A stretch of DNA of 64,000 nt. It comes from Candidatus Hartigia pinicola. GTDB taxonomy: Bacteria > Pseudomonadota > Gammaproteobacteria > Enterobacterales > Enterobacteriaceae. The DNA lies in contig CP048208.1 in the NCBI GenBank assembly GCA_020541205.1, forward strand, positions 1,957,654 to 2,021,653, written 5' to 3'. The position numbers and the translations under genes were made by a program. Positions 1 to 13,100 of this stretch are shown here, piece after piece (position 1 is the first letter of the stretch; each line of letters begins with the position of its first letter). Under the pieces are notes generated by a model. That model had not been told where the DNA came from and ran no database searches. It worked only from the letters and a program-made list of their open reading frames with translations.

Positions 1-114
1 CGAAAAAAACCAAAGTGAAAAAAATACAAGCAATGCTACTGTCATTAATAATCCGGAAGCTAATGCTCCTGGTAAGAGTGACCAATTGATTAACGACTGA
101 CGACATTTTGCCAT
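1..114 (-). CDS. thiP: ThiP, thiamine ABC transporter permease, N-terminus (cut by window edge)
   Basis: Minus-strand frame opening with ATG at 114 and still open at base 1 (38 codons). It reads MAKCRQSLINWSLLPG and continues into a hydrophobic first membrane segment (about residues 16-37). This matches the start of E. coli ThiP, the inner-membrane permease of the thiamine/TPP importer ThiBPQ. The start lies inside the last codons of thiB, so the two genes overlap by 25 nt in different frames, as in the E. coli operon, which suggests translational coupling. Only the N-terminus is visible, so it cannot be said whether the rest of the permease or thiQ is intact. Confidence 0.85.
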   Translation of the reverse strand, partial: MAKCRQSLINWSLLPGALASGLLMTVALLVFFSLWFFS

Positions 115-1094
115 AAACGAATCCAATTTTTACGTTCTTTGGTAACTTCTGTTGAGCTAAATTGCAAAGATTTTTTTGGTAATGACAACGAATTATAAAC
201 TTCTGGTAATGGAATATTAAGAATAGGATACATCCAGTTTCTTACTGGTAATACGCTTTGAAATTCAGGCGTTAACATAAATTTTAAAAACTGCTTAGCA
301 AGCTCAGGTTGCAAGCTATTTTTAAGTCTCGCCGCTACTTCTATATGCATATAATGCCCTTCATGAAATAACGCAGCAGCATAATTATTTTTCTGATAAT
401 TAAAGATCTGATGACCTGGCGATGAAGTATAGCTCAATACAAAATCACCTTCACCTTTTAAAAGTAAAGCATAAGATTCACTCCAATTTTTGGTAACAGT
501 CAGTGTTTTTCTTGCTATTTTATGCCATGCATCAGAAGCTTTATCAGCATACAATTTTTCAACCCATAATATTAAACCTAAGCCTAGACTACTTATGCGA
601 GGGTCTTGATAAATAATTTTCCACGGTTCACTACTATTTAATAATTCATCCATACTTTTTGGTGGTTCTTTAATTTTATTAGTATCATAAATAAATGCAA
701 AATAGCCATAATCATAAGGAATAAAGGTCACATCCTTCCACTCAATAGGTAGATTAATGACTTCAGTATTAATATCAGCCGATACAAATAACCCTGAGCT
801 TTTAGCTGAATCAATTAAATTATTATCAAGTCCTAGAACAACATCTGCTTTGCTTTTCTCTCCTTCCATGCGAAGACGATTAAGTAATGCAACACCATCA
901 CCAAGTGAAACAAACTTTAATTTGCAATCACATTTAGCTTCAAAATTCTTTTTAATTTGCAAGCCAGGTCCCCATTCAGAAGTAAACGAATTATAAGTGT
1001 AGACAGTTAACGTAGCTTTTTCTGCAAGTACATAGTGTGTAAATAAAAAATATATAAGTATAATAAACACTTTATTTCTCGAATTTTTAAGCAT
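90..1094 (-). CDS. thiB: ThiB (TbpA), periplasmic thiamine-binding protein
   Basis: A 334-aa protein aligning end to end with E. coli ThiB/TbpA (327 aa). Family blocks present include TVYTYNSF, RLRMEGEKSKADVVLGLDN, YDYGYFAF, WSESYALLLKGEGDFVLSY, NYAAALFHEGHY and a terminal WQNVVSR. Residues 1-24 form a signal peptide (basic N-end, hydrophobic core, cleavage probably after the Ala of VLA). The protein captures thiamine, thiamine phosphate and TPP in the periplasm and delivers them to ThiP/ThiQ. An AGGA ribosome site sits 6 nt before the ATG. The gene is first in the visible thiB-thiP order. A terminator-like hairpin lies in its leader. No canonical TPP-aptamer motifs could be found upstream, unlike the E. 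coli operon. Confidence 0.95.
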   Translation of the reverse strand: MLKNSRNKVFIILIYFLFTHYVLAEKATLTVYTYNSFTSEWGPGLQIKKNFEAKCDCKLKFVSLGDGVALLNRLRMEGEKSKADVVLGLDNNLIDSAKSSGLFVSADINTEVINLPIEWKDVTFIPYDYGYFAFIYDTNKIKEPPKSMDELLNSSEPWKIIYQDPRISSLGLGLILWVEKLYADKASDAWHKIARKTLTVTKNWSESYALLLKGEGDFVLSYTSSPGHQIFNYQKNNYAAALFHEGHYMHIEVAARLKNSLQPELAKQFLKFMLTPEFQSVLPVRNWMYPILNIPLPEVYNSLSLPKKSLQFSSTEVTKERKNWIRLWQNVVSR

Positions 1095-1113
1095 ATTCTT
1101 TCCTACATAAGAG

Positions 1114-1146
1114 AAAAAAAATTACACTTAAATAATGCAAGTGTAA
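1114..1146 (-). terminator. Terminator-like hairpin plus T8 in the thiB leader
   Basis: On the minus strand the arm TTACACTT (1146-1139) and its complement AAGTGTAA (1129-1122) form an 8-bp stem with a 9-nt loop, directly followed by eight Ts (1121-1114). It ends only about 20 nt before the thiB ATG, on the same strand. It could be an attenuator left over from a riboswitch, or the terminator of a lost upstream gene. A second weak hairpin (ATCTAT/ATAGAT, about 1164-1185) lies just upstream. The stem is AT-rich and could be chance in this base composition. Confidence 0.5.
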
Positions 1147-1647
1147 ATTTAAATAAGAATAAAATCTATCTAAGAATTATAGATATGATTTTATTTTAAA
1201 TAACAGAACAAATAATATATTATATAATACAGACTACATAATTTTCAGCTTGACTAATATAGTAAAAATTTTAGAGGAGTATGAAAGAAATAACAGAGTA
1301 AAAAAGTAAATGAAATACTATATTACTATGTTCTCAATCAGATAATAGAGAGTAATTTTAGCCTGCAATACATTATAGTAATCTATTATAATAATTATCA
1401 TTTCATTGTAGTACTTTTGTAAATATATGCAAACTATATTGATATATCTGTAATGCTACATATTATTTCGTTTAATAAGATTATTAATTTATAATTGATC
1501 TATCTAACTCATAGTATATATTTTAATTGTATCATCGAATAATTGATCTAGTGATAATTTAATGATTTTATCTATATAAATTTACAAATTAATATATGTA
1601 TAAAATAATTAGTAATCTTATAAATTTAGATATAGAGGTAATCTCTG
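1147..1647. other. Intergenic, thiB/rppH divergent region
   Basis: About 500 bases of AT-rich sequence between two divergent genes. It must hold both promoters, but no confident -35/-10 pair stands out against the AT background. No coding remnant was recognised. Confidence 0.5.
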
Positions 1648-2130
1648 GTGATCGATAATCATGCCTACCGACCGAATGTAGGAATTGTAATTTGTAACCG
1701 GCAAGGACAAATTTTATGGGCCCGCCGCTATGGTCAGCATTCATGGCAATTTCCTCAAGGAGGAATCAACTTGAGGGAGTCACCAGAACAAGCTATGTAT
1801 CGTGAATTACATGAAGAAGTTGGTTTACAAAGTCAGGATGTCAAGTTATTAGCTTCAACTCGTAATTGGGTACATTATACATTACCTAAACGCTTAGTAC
1901 GTTGGGATAAAAAACCGATTTATATCGGACAAAAACAGCGTTGGTTTTTATTACAACTACAGTGCGATGAATCAAATATCAATGTTCATCAAAATACATC
2001 TCCAGAATTTGATGGATGGCGGTGGGTTAGTTATTGGTATCCTGTGAGACAAGTAGTTTTTTTCAAACGAGAAGTATATCGACGTATTATGAAAGAATTT
2101 GCAATCATTACCATTGGATTACAGAAATAA
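1648..2130 (+). CDS. rppH: RppH (NudH), RNA 5'-pyrophosphohydrolase
   Basis: A 160-aa Nudix hydrolase that removes pyrophosphate from mRNA 5' ends and so starts RNase E-dependent decay. The start codon is GTG (1648-1650) behind AGAGG at about 1634-1638, and the protein begins [20 protein letters not shown] like E. coli RppH. The Nudix box is complete at residues 38-60 (G38, E44, R52, E53, E56, E57, G59). WQFPQGG, the STRNW stretch, PKRLVRW, IGQKQ(R)WFLLQL and the [14 protein letters not shown] block are conserved. It ends about 15 residues earlier than the E. coli protein (176 aa), losing only the variable tail. The E. coli neighbour ptsP is not recognisable downstream. Confidence 0.96.
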   Translation: MIDNHAYRPNVGIVICNRQGQILWARRYGQHSWQFPQGGINLRESPEQAMYRELHEEVGLQSQDVKLLASTRNWVHYTLPKRLVRWDKKPIYIGQKQRWFLLQLQCDESNINVHQNTSPEFDGWRWVSYWYPVRQVVFFKREVYRRIMKEFAIITIGLQK

Positions 2131-5116
2131 ATATTTTCAAAAAGAACTGTAGTGCTTTATATCCTAAATATGTATCTAAATAAAAAATATTTTTAAGAAT
2201 TGAGTAAGTTACTGAAATTCTTAATTTAAATAAAGTTTATTTTAGGAAGTGATGTTCATTACAGTTTATTTTAATTACTAGGTTTATTATTACGTTACAT
2301 AACTGCTTAATAAAAATTACGATCTTTAAAATCTAATAGAATTTCTATTAATGTTAGATTTCATAAGATTTAATTAGTGCTAGTAAAAAAATTAACAAAC
2401 TTACGTATTTTCAAAAAATAAAATACGCCAAATTTTAAAATTATTATATTAATTTAAAAAAAATCATTTAAAGATTTATGCAAGCATTAAATATTGTATT
2501 GTGTTACAGAAATACAAAAAATTACAAAATTAACATATTCTATAAGAATATATTCATATACTTTTTATAATTGTATATATGTTTTAATGTTTTCTTAATA
2601 ATTACATACACGTTTCATTCCGTGACGTTTAGAAGTAAAATTTAAAAACCTACGAAGATGTTACTTTTTAACTATTATGTAAGGTGTATAATATGTTTTA
2701 TCAAAAACAGTGAACTGATCATCTTATAACTATTTACTAAGATTATTTTTAGTCAAGAAAATCATACTTGTATACTAAAAATAATGAAAAAATTTTATTA
2801 TAATATAATTTTTCTATTATTTAAATTATATAATATCATTTTTAACATCTATTATAATGTATTTTTAGTATTATAGATTTTAGCTTGATAAAAAAAGGTT
2901 TTAAGAACATTATTTAACTCTTCATATTGTTATGAATATATAATTAAAATATTTATTAGATTTTCTCTCTCCAACATATATTACTCACTATTTATAAATT
3001 TTTATAATAAAAATTTTAAATTATCCATATTATACAAAAATGTTAATTTAAATCCGTATCTGAAACTTACACAAATTTTATTTTAATATAAAATTGTCTG
3101 ACTAATATATTTATTATATCAATAAAAATGTAAAGTTGAATAACATATAGATTATATAATATTAAAATATTAAATAAATAATTACATAAAATTATAATAT
3201 TTTTAATATTTTTATATTAGTAAACAAATTAAGTAATATCAATTATATTACGTATAAATTAAAAAATCATTTCAATTATAACCGATAAATATATAGAATA
3301 TATATCATAAAAATATACTTATTAGTTATATAAAATTTAACTAATATCAATTTCACTAAATATTAGTGTAATATATTTATATATATTTGATGTTTATAAA
3401 ATTATTAAAAATAATAAATTTTTATATTATAAAAATAAATAACATTACAATCTTATATTACATAATAAATATATTTTACTTACTTTATGATTTAAAATCA
3501 TTGTAATTACTTACAATAATTTCAAGTTGATTTTATTAAATTTAACTAATAATTATAATAATTAAGTAACTAACATCATTGACATTTCAAATATTTTAAT
3601 AACTATTTTATAATAAATTAGTTGATTTATTCTTAATTATTAGAAGATGATGAATATATCATAGTATATAGTTATTTATATTTCTTTTGTAATAAAATTT
3701 TTATTAAAATGTAATTGATACTTTTATCTTTATTAAGTTAAATATAAAAATATAATGAAAATTATAAATATAAATACAAATAAAATATATAACAATGTAT
3801 GGCTTATAACTTATTACTTATTGCTTATTACTTGTTACTTATTACTTATTAACAAATCGAAAGATTAATTATTTAAAATTAAATTCATTCATTAAGTACA
3901 TTTTATAAATACAATTAAAAAATTTTATATTTTCAATAAAAACATTAGTGATCAATTTTAAGGATTAAATGTTAATTTTTAAAATTATTCATTATCTTAA
4001 ATAAAAAAATTTACTTTATTAAATAAAAAATTAATACTTTCTCAAAAAATATAAAAGTTTATCTAAAATATTTTAGATTAATACTTATTAAAGTGGATAG
4101 TTTATTTTATTTAAAAATTTAATTTCAATATAAATTACTTAAATTAAAAAAAATTTATCTTAACATAACTAGACAATTTAATAATCTTATATTTTCACTA
4201 ACACTAATTCTAGTATAAAATGATTTTTTAATATTTTGAGCTATTAAATATAAAAGTTATTTTTATATTAAAAAATTTACTTCAAACATCTATTTATAAA
4301 AAATTAGCACTGACTCATTGTTAACACTATAAATCTTATGGATTGTGATTATGATAATACTTAATCTATTAAAAATTCATCAATAAAAAAGAAAGATTGA
4401 CACATGTTTCAATAGATGACTGAGGAAAAATGAAACACAATGCTTCATAAACAATATAAAAATATAACATTAATAATGAATTCTATTTCACAGCTAAATA
4501 ACATTTACACAATATTGTATTGTAAACTAAAATCTATTTATTTCCTAAGAAAATTACAAGTGACTTGAACAACCAAATAGAAAATACCTTTTCAATATTT
4601 ATCACTATTAAAACTTATAAATAGTATCTGATTAATCATTATAGTACATAATGTAGTTTTAGTGTGCTATATATATTTTTGTACTTTATTTAACAGTTAT
4701 TTATATAAAATATTATTATGTAATCTATAGTGATTATTTATGCAAACATTTCTTTTTCTATAGAAAATAAATTTACTGAAACATAAGTATATCTTAATAT
4801 CCAGTGCCACATTCCAAAATAAATATCTTATTTGTTTCAACTGTATTCAATACTAAAGACATTAAGATTTCTTTATAATTTTATGGAAATAAATTACATA
4901 AAAAATTATGCTATACTCTAGACATCAATAGAAATTACAAATTTTATTAATTAAGATTAAAAAAACAACTATATTAAATATTTATAAACAAAGGATTTAT
5001 CTAACATAAGTTAATAATTTTAAAATCATAGCATGATTTCAAAAATAACCCTTAAAATATAGAGATAACAATTAGATGATTGCACCGCTCTCCATAAAAG
5101 AAACTAAGAGGAAAAC
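2131..5116. other. Long AT-rich desert after rppH
   Basis: About 3 kb with no open frame of note on either strand. ptsP would lie here by E. coli synteny, but I could not recognise any of it. The stretch from about 2,700 to 3,750 is among the most AT-rich in the window. The only local structure noted is the heptamer repeat at 3804-3852. Confidence 0.6.
3804..3852. repeat. Seven tandem copies of a TTATTAC heptamer
   Basis: Seven consecutive 7-bp units: TTATAAC, TTATTAC, TTATTGC, TTATTAC, TTGTTAC, TTATTAC, TTATTAA. Three are exact and the rest differ by one base. It lies in non-coding DNA, and the period of 7 is incompatible with coding use. It looks like a slippage-generated minisatellite that is now accumulating mutations. 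Confidence 0.85.
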
Positions 5117-6520
5117 ATGGAATTTTTACAATCAATAAATAATGTATTCTGGGGATGGCTTATTGCTGGTTTACTTTTAGGCTCTGGTATTTTTTTTGCT
5201 GTCCGATTGTCATTCCCGCAAATACGTTATTTTCGACAGCTATTTAGCGTATTGACGGATAAAAAAAAATCAGTTAATGAAAAAGATATATCTGGTTTTG
5301 GCGCACTCTGCGGAGCATTAAGTAGTCAAGTTGGCACCGGTAGTTTAGTAGGCGTTGCAAGTGCTTTAGCATCTGGAGGACCTGGTGCTATTTTTTGGAT
5401 GTGGGTAACGGGACTTCTTGGAATGGGAATTAGTTTTGCTGAAGCTACACTTGCTATTTTATTTAGAGAAAGTAATAAAGATGGCACATACTCTGGCGGG
5501 CCTGCTTACTATATATCAAAAGGTGTTAACTGCAAACCATTAGCAATTGCATTTTCAATAAGTATGATTATTAGTATGGGTTTTTTTTATCCTATGGTTC
5601 AAGGTAATTCAGTTATATTAGCAACAAAAGGAGTTATAGACATTAATCCATTATGGATAAGTGTAATACTTGTAAGTTTAGTGTCAGTTATTATTTTTGG
5701 TGGAGTTAAACGTATTAGTGATTTTTCTGCTTTTTTCGTTCCGTTCTTGTCTATTAGTTATATTAGTTTGTCACTGTTTATTATATTACTAAACTTCAGA
5801 GAACTACCTATTATTTTAATACTAATTGTAAAATCAGCTTTTAATTTTAATGCTGCAGCAGGAGGCGCTGCTGGTTATACTATTTATATGGCTTTCCGAT
5901 ATGGAGTTGCTCGTGGCTTATTTTCCAATGATGCTGGAAACGGCACAACACCAAGTATGCACGCTACGGCTGTAGTCAATCACCCTGTCACACAAGGTTT
6001 TTCGGCTATGTTTGGTACATTTTTTACTACTATGATTATCTGTAGCTGTACCGCATTGACTATTCTTCTTACAGGAGCTTTAAATAGCGGTCAAACAGGC
6101 GTTGAACTTACTCAGACTGCATTTAATCTTGGCATAGGTGACTGGGGGAAACATGTCGTTTTTGTTGCAATGGTACTTTTTGGTTTTAAATCTATTATTG
6201 CAGATATTTATTATGGCGAAGTGAATTTGCACTGGATTATTAATAATAATAAAGCAACTTACTTCTATCGTATCCTTTGTTGCTCTTTAGTTATGATTTG
6301 TGGAATAATTCCAGTCGAAACGATTTGGGAACTTGTTGACTTTTCTGCTGCTATGCTAATTGTTTTTAACGTACCAGCGCTTTTAATACTTTCAAAATAT
6401 GTTCTTTTTGTTCTTCAAGATTATGTACTACAAAAAAATAGTGGTATTAAAGATCCTAAATGGGATTATAAAAGTAACATAAAAACTTTGATGATGAATA
6501 AATCATCCAGTAAAATATAA
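5117..6520 (+). CDS. Alanine/glycine:cation symporter family (AGCS) transporter
   Basis: A 467-aa, very hydrophobic protein of the AGCS family (AlsT/DagA/YaaJ type), which imports small neutral amino acids, typically alanine or glycine, with Na+ through the inner membrane. Family signatures visible: SQVGTGSLVGVASALASGGPG (about residues 70-90), FWMWVTGLLGM, the AAGGAAGYT block (about 244-252), and FSNDAGNGTTPSMHA (about 270-284), a variant of the usual FSNEAGxGS motif. Roughly ten or more membrane spans can be drawn. Start: ATG 5117 behind AAGAGGA at 5105-5111. Family length is about 450-490 aa, so it looks complete. The exact substrate and orthology to E. coli YaaJ are not settled. It stands alone between deserts of 3 and 6.5 kb. 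Confidence 0.9.
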   Translation: MEFLQSINNVFWGWLIAGLLLGSGIFFAVRLSFPQIRYFRQLFSVLTDKKKSVNEKDISGFGALCGALSSQVGTGSLVGVASALASGGPGAIFWMWVTGLLGMGISFAEATLAILFRESNKDGTYSGGPAYYISKGVNCKPLAIAFSISMIISMGFFYPMVQGNSVILATKGVIDINPLWISVILVSLVSVIIFGGVKRISDFSAFFVPFLSISYISLSLFIILLNFRELPIILILIVKSAFNFNAAAGGAAGYTIYMAFRYGVARGLFSNDAGNGTTPSMHATAVVNHPVTQGFSAMFGTFFTTMIICSCTALTILLTGALNSGQTGVELTQTAFNLGIGDWGKHVVFVAMVLFGFKSIIADIYYGEVNLHWIINNNKATYFYRILCCSLVMICGIIPVETIWELVDFSAAMLIVFNVPALLILSKYVLFVLQDYVLQKNSGIKDPKWDYKSNIKTLMMNKSSSKI

Positions 6521-9500
6521 ATATCTAATTAGAAGTAAGTATTTCACTTAACTGTGTTGATGAAAAAGAAAGTAACTTAAAAAAAATAGGATAGACAATG
6601 TGAATGTTAAATAAGTAAAACAAATTATAGAATAGAAGTATTCCTTATCTTAATGTTCAAAAAAAATTATTTCGAAGAAATAAAATTTAAATTGAATTAT
6701 AGAGAATGCACTTTTATAAGATTAAATATTGATCAAAATTATTAATCTAATAAAGTTTAATAAAATATAAGCATCTAATAACAGTCTTGATATAAAATAG
6801 ATATTTATATTTGTAATATGTCATGCTTTAATGTTCTTTAAAATTACTCGCCTATATCGTAAAAAAATAATAGTGCTATTTTTAAGACTATAGAATAATC
6901 GAAATAAAAATAATAAGATGATTAATAATAATGTTATTAACAATTAACATTATACAAAAGTTATTTATACTACTTTTATTCTATTAAAATAATATTAATA
7001 TTTTACTCATACTGATATTAAAGATAATCCTAAACAAATTCACGAAACTAAAAATTTAATCTCAGAATCTATACGCTTTGTTCTGAACAAATATATTAAT
7101 GCTCTTAAAAAAATAAACTACATTCTTTAATATTTTTGTAGAAAAAATAAAATTATTACTGAAAGTAATAATAAGCAATGTAACGAATAACACAATTTTA
7201 TTTTTTATTTTTTTTATAAAAATCTTTTAATATTATATACTTATAAACAATAGTAAAAAACATAGAGTGCCTGATGTGCACTACTTTATATATATTCAGT
7301 ATATGATAAACACTATCTAAAATCTTTTTCTTGAATTATAAATATTTTATTGATAAACATTTAATATAAGAAATTTTTTTAAACATTAAAAATAATCCAT
7401 GCGCTTTAATTGGTATTGTCACCATTTATGAGTATAATTTAATTAAATATAATATTAATTATAAGCATCATATGTTTTAGTGAAATAATTTTTATTTTTA
7501 TTGTAGTTTTTCATAAACTATATTTTAATACCCTCAAAATAGTTTTAACTCTATTTCTAACGGTTTCTTTTTATACAAATATAAACTATTAATATATAAT
7601 TTTTGAAAAAAATCTAAAATAACATTTAATAGAAATTAATTTAAAGACATACAACAATAACATAAAGAATATACTTTAGTTACTCGAAAGTGCATTTGAC
7701 TATTAAATCTTACGTAAAAAGTGTAAATTTTTAAAATGATCATATTTTAAAGAATATTTTTAAAAGAGAAGAAAACCTTTAGCATTATGTGTAATATAAA
7801 TTTTAATCATAAGTCATGATATTATAAGGAGGTTCAGTTCTATAAATTTATAAATATAAAAATTTTTAATATTTTAAAAATTTAATACGTAAAGATATGC
7901 TATCAATATTCATCAAAGTAAAAATATTTCATTGCATTGATAAGAGGATATACATGATCAATACAATCCTGTATCACAATAACTAACAGGGTTCTTGAGT
8001 CACTAAAAATAACAAAATCTACTTAAACAGCAATAAAATATACTTTTTTCAGTAAAAACTAAAATAGAAATTATATTTATTCTCAAAAATAAGAAACATA
8101 AAAATAATAACATTTCTTATTGATATCTAATAAATAGGCGATATAAAATTTATTTTGTTTATACACTTCATATAAAAGCTTTTTTTATTTTTCATATTAA
8201 AACTGCACTAAATAATTATATTGAATTCTGATTCAATCAAATATTTATCATCAAATAAAATACATAACTTCTTACAGTACTTACAATCTATAACACTAAT
8301 ATAACAATTATATCAAGAGAAGATTGTTCTCCTTGAATATAATAATATGCTTCATAATAATATTTTAAATATGTTAAATTTTTTAGAGATGTAAGTCATA
8401 ATTAAGTAGTAAATTCATTTAAAAATAGTAAATTTTATTGTTTATAAAAATTATACATAATTTCATTGATACCTTTAACAACAGAAACTTAAATCAAAAC
8501 TTAAAATTATATTTTTTAAAATACTTAATGAGTACTTAATAAATAGTGATATAATATAGAAATTTATTAATGAAGTTATTTAACTATTCATATTCTATAT
8601 ATAATTACAACACAATAACTAATCATTTAATTTCATCGAATTTATATTTTTATTATACAATAAAAATAATTTAAATTATTACTTGATCTTTACTATAATA
8701 ATATAATTAATAAAACAGATGAGAATAGTTAGGATTGATATGATATTACTAGCAATTATAAAGAAACTATAAAAATCAAAACATGTTTACTATACTATCA
8801 AATTAAGAAAAAATATTTTACCTTAAATAAAAAATAAAATACCGATTTAACGATATTGTTATTAATATTCAATCCTTATTGCTACCATAAATTAATAACT
8901 GCATCGCTCCTTCTAGAAAATCTTTATCATTTCAAGAAAAGTATTATGTAGTAATACCAACACTCATTCTGAGTCGGTGTGAGTATAATATATTATATAA
9001 TATAAAACACTTTACCGCCTTCATTTTTAATGTTTATTATTTTATCCAGAATTTTATTTAACAACTCACTAATTTTTCTTATCACTAACACATCTTGCTT
9101 TATAACATATTTTATTTTATATTTTTAGTAATTTATATTTTATAAGATTTCAATCTTTTATTATCTAATACTTTGATTTCCGATCATAATCAGAGTATTA
9201 TAAATAATTGAATGACCTATAATAAAATCATAATCACTAAAAATTCATCAACATAACGAGCGATTTTGTTCAAAAGTGATTACTTATAATTCAATAATAA
9301 ACTTTCAAGACATAACTACAACGCAAAATATATAAATCTATTTAAAACTTGATGGCAATATTATTATTTAATATATTAAATAAAATATAAAAATCATATA
9401 GCAGTAAAAAAAATCAAAGAAGATTTTTACAAAAAAATACTTATTGGTAAAAAGTTACAATATCTTAAAACTTAATTTTATAAGATTTTTTATCTGATAT

Positions 9501-12500
9501 ATGCTTATAATTAATTACTAGTAACTGAGTTACAATAATATTTACACAAACACACACGCTAACAGATTAATATTTTTTTATTTTTTAAATATCAAAATGA
9601 AACTAAATTTTCTCAAGCGGAATTGAAAATATTTAGTTGGTAATTTAAATATCAATACTAATCAAAATACTCACATAATTTTTATCATTTTAATAAAGAA
9701 AGAATTAAGAATATCAATAAAGACCATGAAAAACTGTAATACTAATAAGTATTTTTAATATAAAAGATATATTTCTATAAATAATTAAGACTCCTTTTGT
9801 AAAATTCACCATAACAAACGATAATATAATAAAAGAACTTGCATGGTTTATATTCTCAATAAAAACTTTGCATCCTAAAACGGTGTTTTTATTAAATATT
9901 ACTAATACAAGTAAGTATTAATAAATACTGTATATTATATATTACCAAAATCACCATCATAATACACAAATATACTTTAAATTTTTAATTTGATCCCATA
10001 CATTAAGTTTAAAAATAGGCTTTATCTTCATTAAAAAATTAATAAATTTTTAAAGAATAATGAAAAATTTTAATATTTATCTTATAATGACTGATCTAGC
10101 GTTATTATTTTTTACACAAAAATACTAAATAGATTCTAAACTTGTTTTATACTGTTTAACTTAATGTATTTATAAGTACTTCATGCAGACCACTTGATCA
10201 TAAACTTTTATTACAATGGTAGGTGTTATGTAGGTATTTATTTAGATTTTAAGAAGTGATAATAACAATACTTACACCTCAAAGGTGTTATTATAAAATA
10301 TAAATACAACAAATAAATAATGTTTTTATTATTTGAGAAAAAACTATCTTACAAAGAGTGACTTATATACGATCAGTAATAAAACTAAATAATACTTCAA
10401 ATACCTCAAGAATAATTTCAATAGTTTTAAAACATTGAATTTTAAACAGTTAATTAAAATTACAATACTACACTTATCCTCTAAAGTGTCTTTTGAATAT
10501 TTTATAAATTTATCGTTTTAAAAGTTAAGATATGACGTAAATCTATTTATAGATTCATCCCATCTAGAAACTAGATTTCAAATAAAAAGTAACTAAAATA
10601 CACATATATTATATATTAATTAAGATTTTTTTGTGATTTTACATCTACTATAAATAAATAACGTCAACGAAGATTTCGTTATTATTTACCATCATTATCA
10701 TAACTATATCATTTTTTTAAAAACACCAATCATATTTATTTCATAGTTACTATTTAAAACTGTTTAATAACTAACAAAATACTTAAATGGTGTTTATATT
10801 ACTAAATATGGTATACCTCTTCTATTATTAGACATTAATAAATATATAACTGAAACAGTATAGCATGTTTTTACAATCCTAAATGTAATACAATATATAT
10901 TTTGCATTGTAAAATCATTTTTTATTCAAAAATATCTTTATTGATGAGTTTTATGGTATTTATTTTTAAATAAAAAAGAATACTGATTTAAAATAAACTC
11001 TGTACATTTTAATTACAATACAGTAATTCTGATAAGATTACCTAGATAGTCTAACACTAAAATAAAAAAACTACACAAGAACTTTATCAATCTCTTTGTG
11101 TTTTAGCATCACCATATTCAGATGCACTAAAACAAAGTAAATAAAATAATTGAAGTTTTATAATAGTGAGTTTCTTTAAAACTTGTTTTATAAATCCAGT
11201 GAAATTATTTCATTATTAATTTAATTAAAAATAACAACAAAAAAAATAGAACGTATCCCACTATAAGAATAATGAACTAATTAATATTTCTAATAAAAAT
11301 AAACAAAATGCTCATTGATGATATTCCAAGTAAAGTAATTTAAAAAAATAATATGGTATCAGATAGCGTCAACCACAAATAAAATGAATAAAAACATAAA
11401 ATCTTATATTATTAAAAATAAGATTTAAAGCTCTATTCTATTATTATAACTAAGTGTTAATACTAAAGTATTTTATAGAGAGCATCACGAGTCGTGATAT
11501 AAAACATAGAATGTCTCACAACTAATTACTTTGGATTCATAATAATTCAAAGAGCAAAAATATCTTTACAATGCTAATAAATTCAATAAATTAAAACTAT
11601 ATCAAAATGTGATTTATGTAATAATATATATCAATACAAATCATCTAAACGAAATGATAATTTTACACACGTGCTTCAAAATAATCACATTGATCAAGAA
11701 ATGAAATGTAGCAATTATAATAACGATCCTGCTTGTTATGTAAAAGACAAAAAAATAATCAACATTGCGAACATGCAAAGAAAAATCGTTTAACTTACTA
11801 CATACCTAGCTAAGAAATGATTATACGAATTAAGTCACAATAAAAGCTATTTTATAAAAAATTTAAACTGTCACAATTTTAAACAGAACAAATAAACAGC
11901 ACGTTAAATGCGTTTTGATTTTACTTATAATAAACTATGGTAGTTTAGTCTTTGTAGGATTTTATATATCAAGAAATAGATAATAAAAAACTTTTCACTA
12001 GCAGTGGAACATAAAATCAATACTATAATAGTATAAGAACTACATTAAAGTACAACACTGATATATAAATTAGTAGAGTATACAAAAGTACATCTTAGTA
12101 AATATAAGAAAAAGAAGATATTAAAATTAAAATGAATATACTCAACTTTTTATAAAAATATTTCAATAAAAAATCAATAAAAATTAGATAAAAAACAATA
12201 AATCCAAAAAAACTTAAATCAAATTACGCTAAATTGTTATCATTTTTAAAAAATTTTTAAACTTTGTAAGATTAGATGAGAATTACATATTATTCTTATC
12301 AAAGAATTTTATCTGATATTACATTTTATTAATAAAGAACCTCGATTTACTCCTCACCGCAAAAAATACAGATACTGTTTATTCTTAGAATTTTTTAGAA
12401 TGTCTTTTTAACTATTAACAAAAAGGAATATAAAATAACTCAACAAATATAATATTTTAATTTCTTGCTAACAATTAAAAAATAAATAACCTAAATTAGA

Positions 12501-13100
12501 CATTTTTAATAAATCTAAATCATCATTACATTCCGCGCATTCTTTTAATATTTTTACCTGATAATCCGTAAAAAAGAGTTTTTAGTATTTTTGTACTTTT
12601 TAAATATATAACTTTTCTAAGATCTCTATTAGAGAAAGAGCATTAATATGTTTACCGAGTTTATGTTACATCAATTCATGAAAATAGAAACTACAATACT
12701 GATGCAGAAATTATCTTATATAATTAATAATTATAATAACAGTCATTCGCATTGTCACACATTAACGTCCGACTTTTTGTGCTATTCAACGTAAAATATA
12801 ACATAATTTAAACTTAATTGAATTTGATTCTTCATATCAATTTGTGCTGAAAATATTCTACTCAAATTGTAAGTTTAAATATAATCAATAAAAATGTAAT
12901 TAAGTAAATATATTACATGATCTATAATAGATGTACTGCATCACCAGGTGTTATCACGATTTAATGACGATATTAGCAATCACTGTTATTCTATTGAATA
13001 TTTTACATTTTACCTCAGAATAAGCATGTACTAAATAAAGATCTAGATTAATTATGATAAAATGAAACTTATATAGACATTTACATTTTTACATATAATA
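6521..13100. other. Long desert; site of the lost distal ECA genes
   Basis: About 6.6 kb without any credible gene. By synteny with the wecE-wzxE-wecF-wzyE-wecG order, the 9.9-13.1 kb part should hold the remains of wecF, wzyE and wecG. Only the wecF N-terminus (13101-13145) and wzxE were readable. Isolated small hairpins occur (10274-10288, 11484-11498) but none has a terminator T-tract. No RNA gene was recognised. Confidence 0.55.

Noticed and set aside
3780-3855. Possible CRISPR-like array at the heptamer repeat
   Set aside because: Units are 7 bp with no spacers and no cas genes anywhere in the window.
11484-11498. ATCACGA-G-TCGTGAT palindrome
   Set aside because: A short odd-centred palindrome in a decayed region with no gene nearby; chance or operator-like, no further support.
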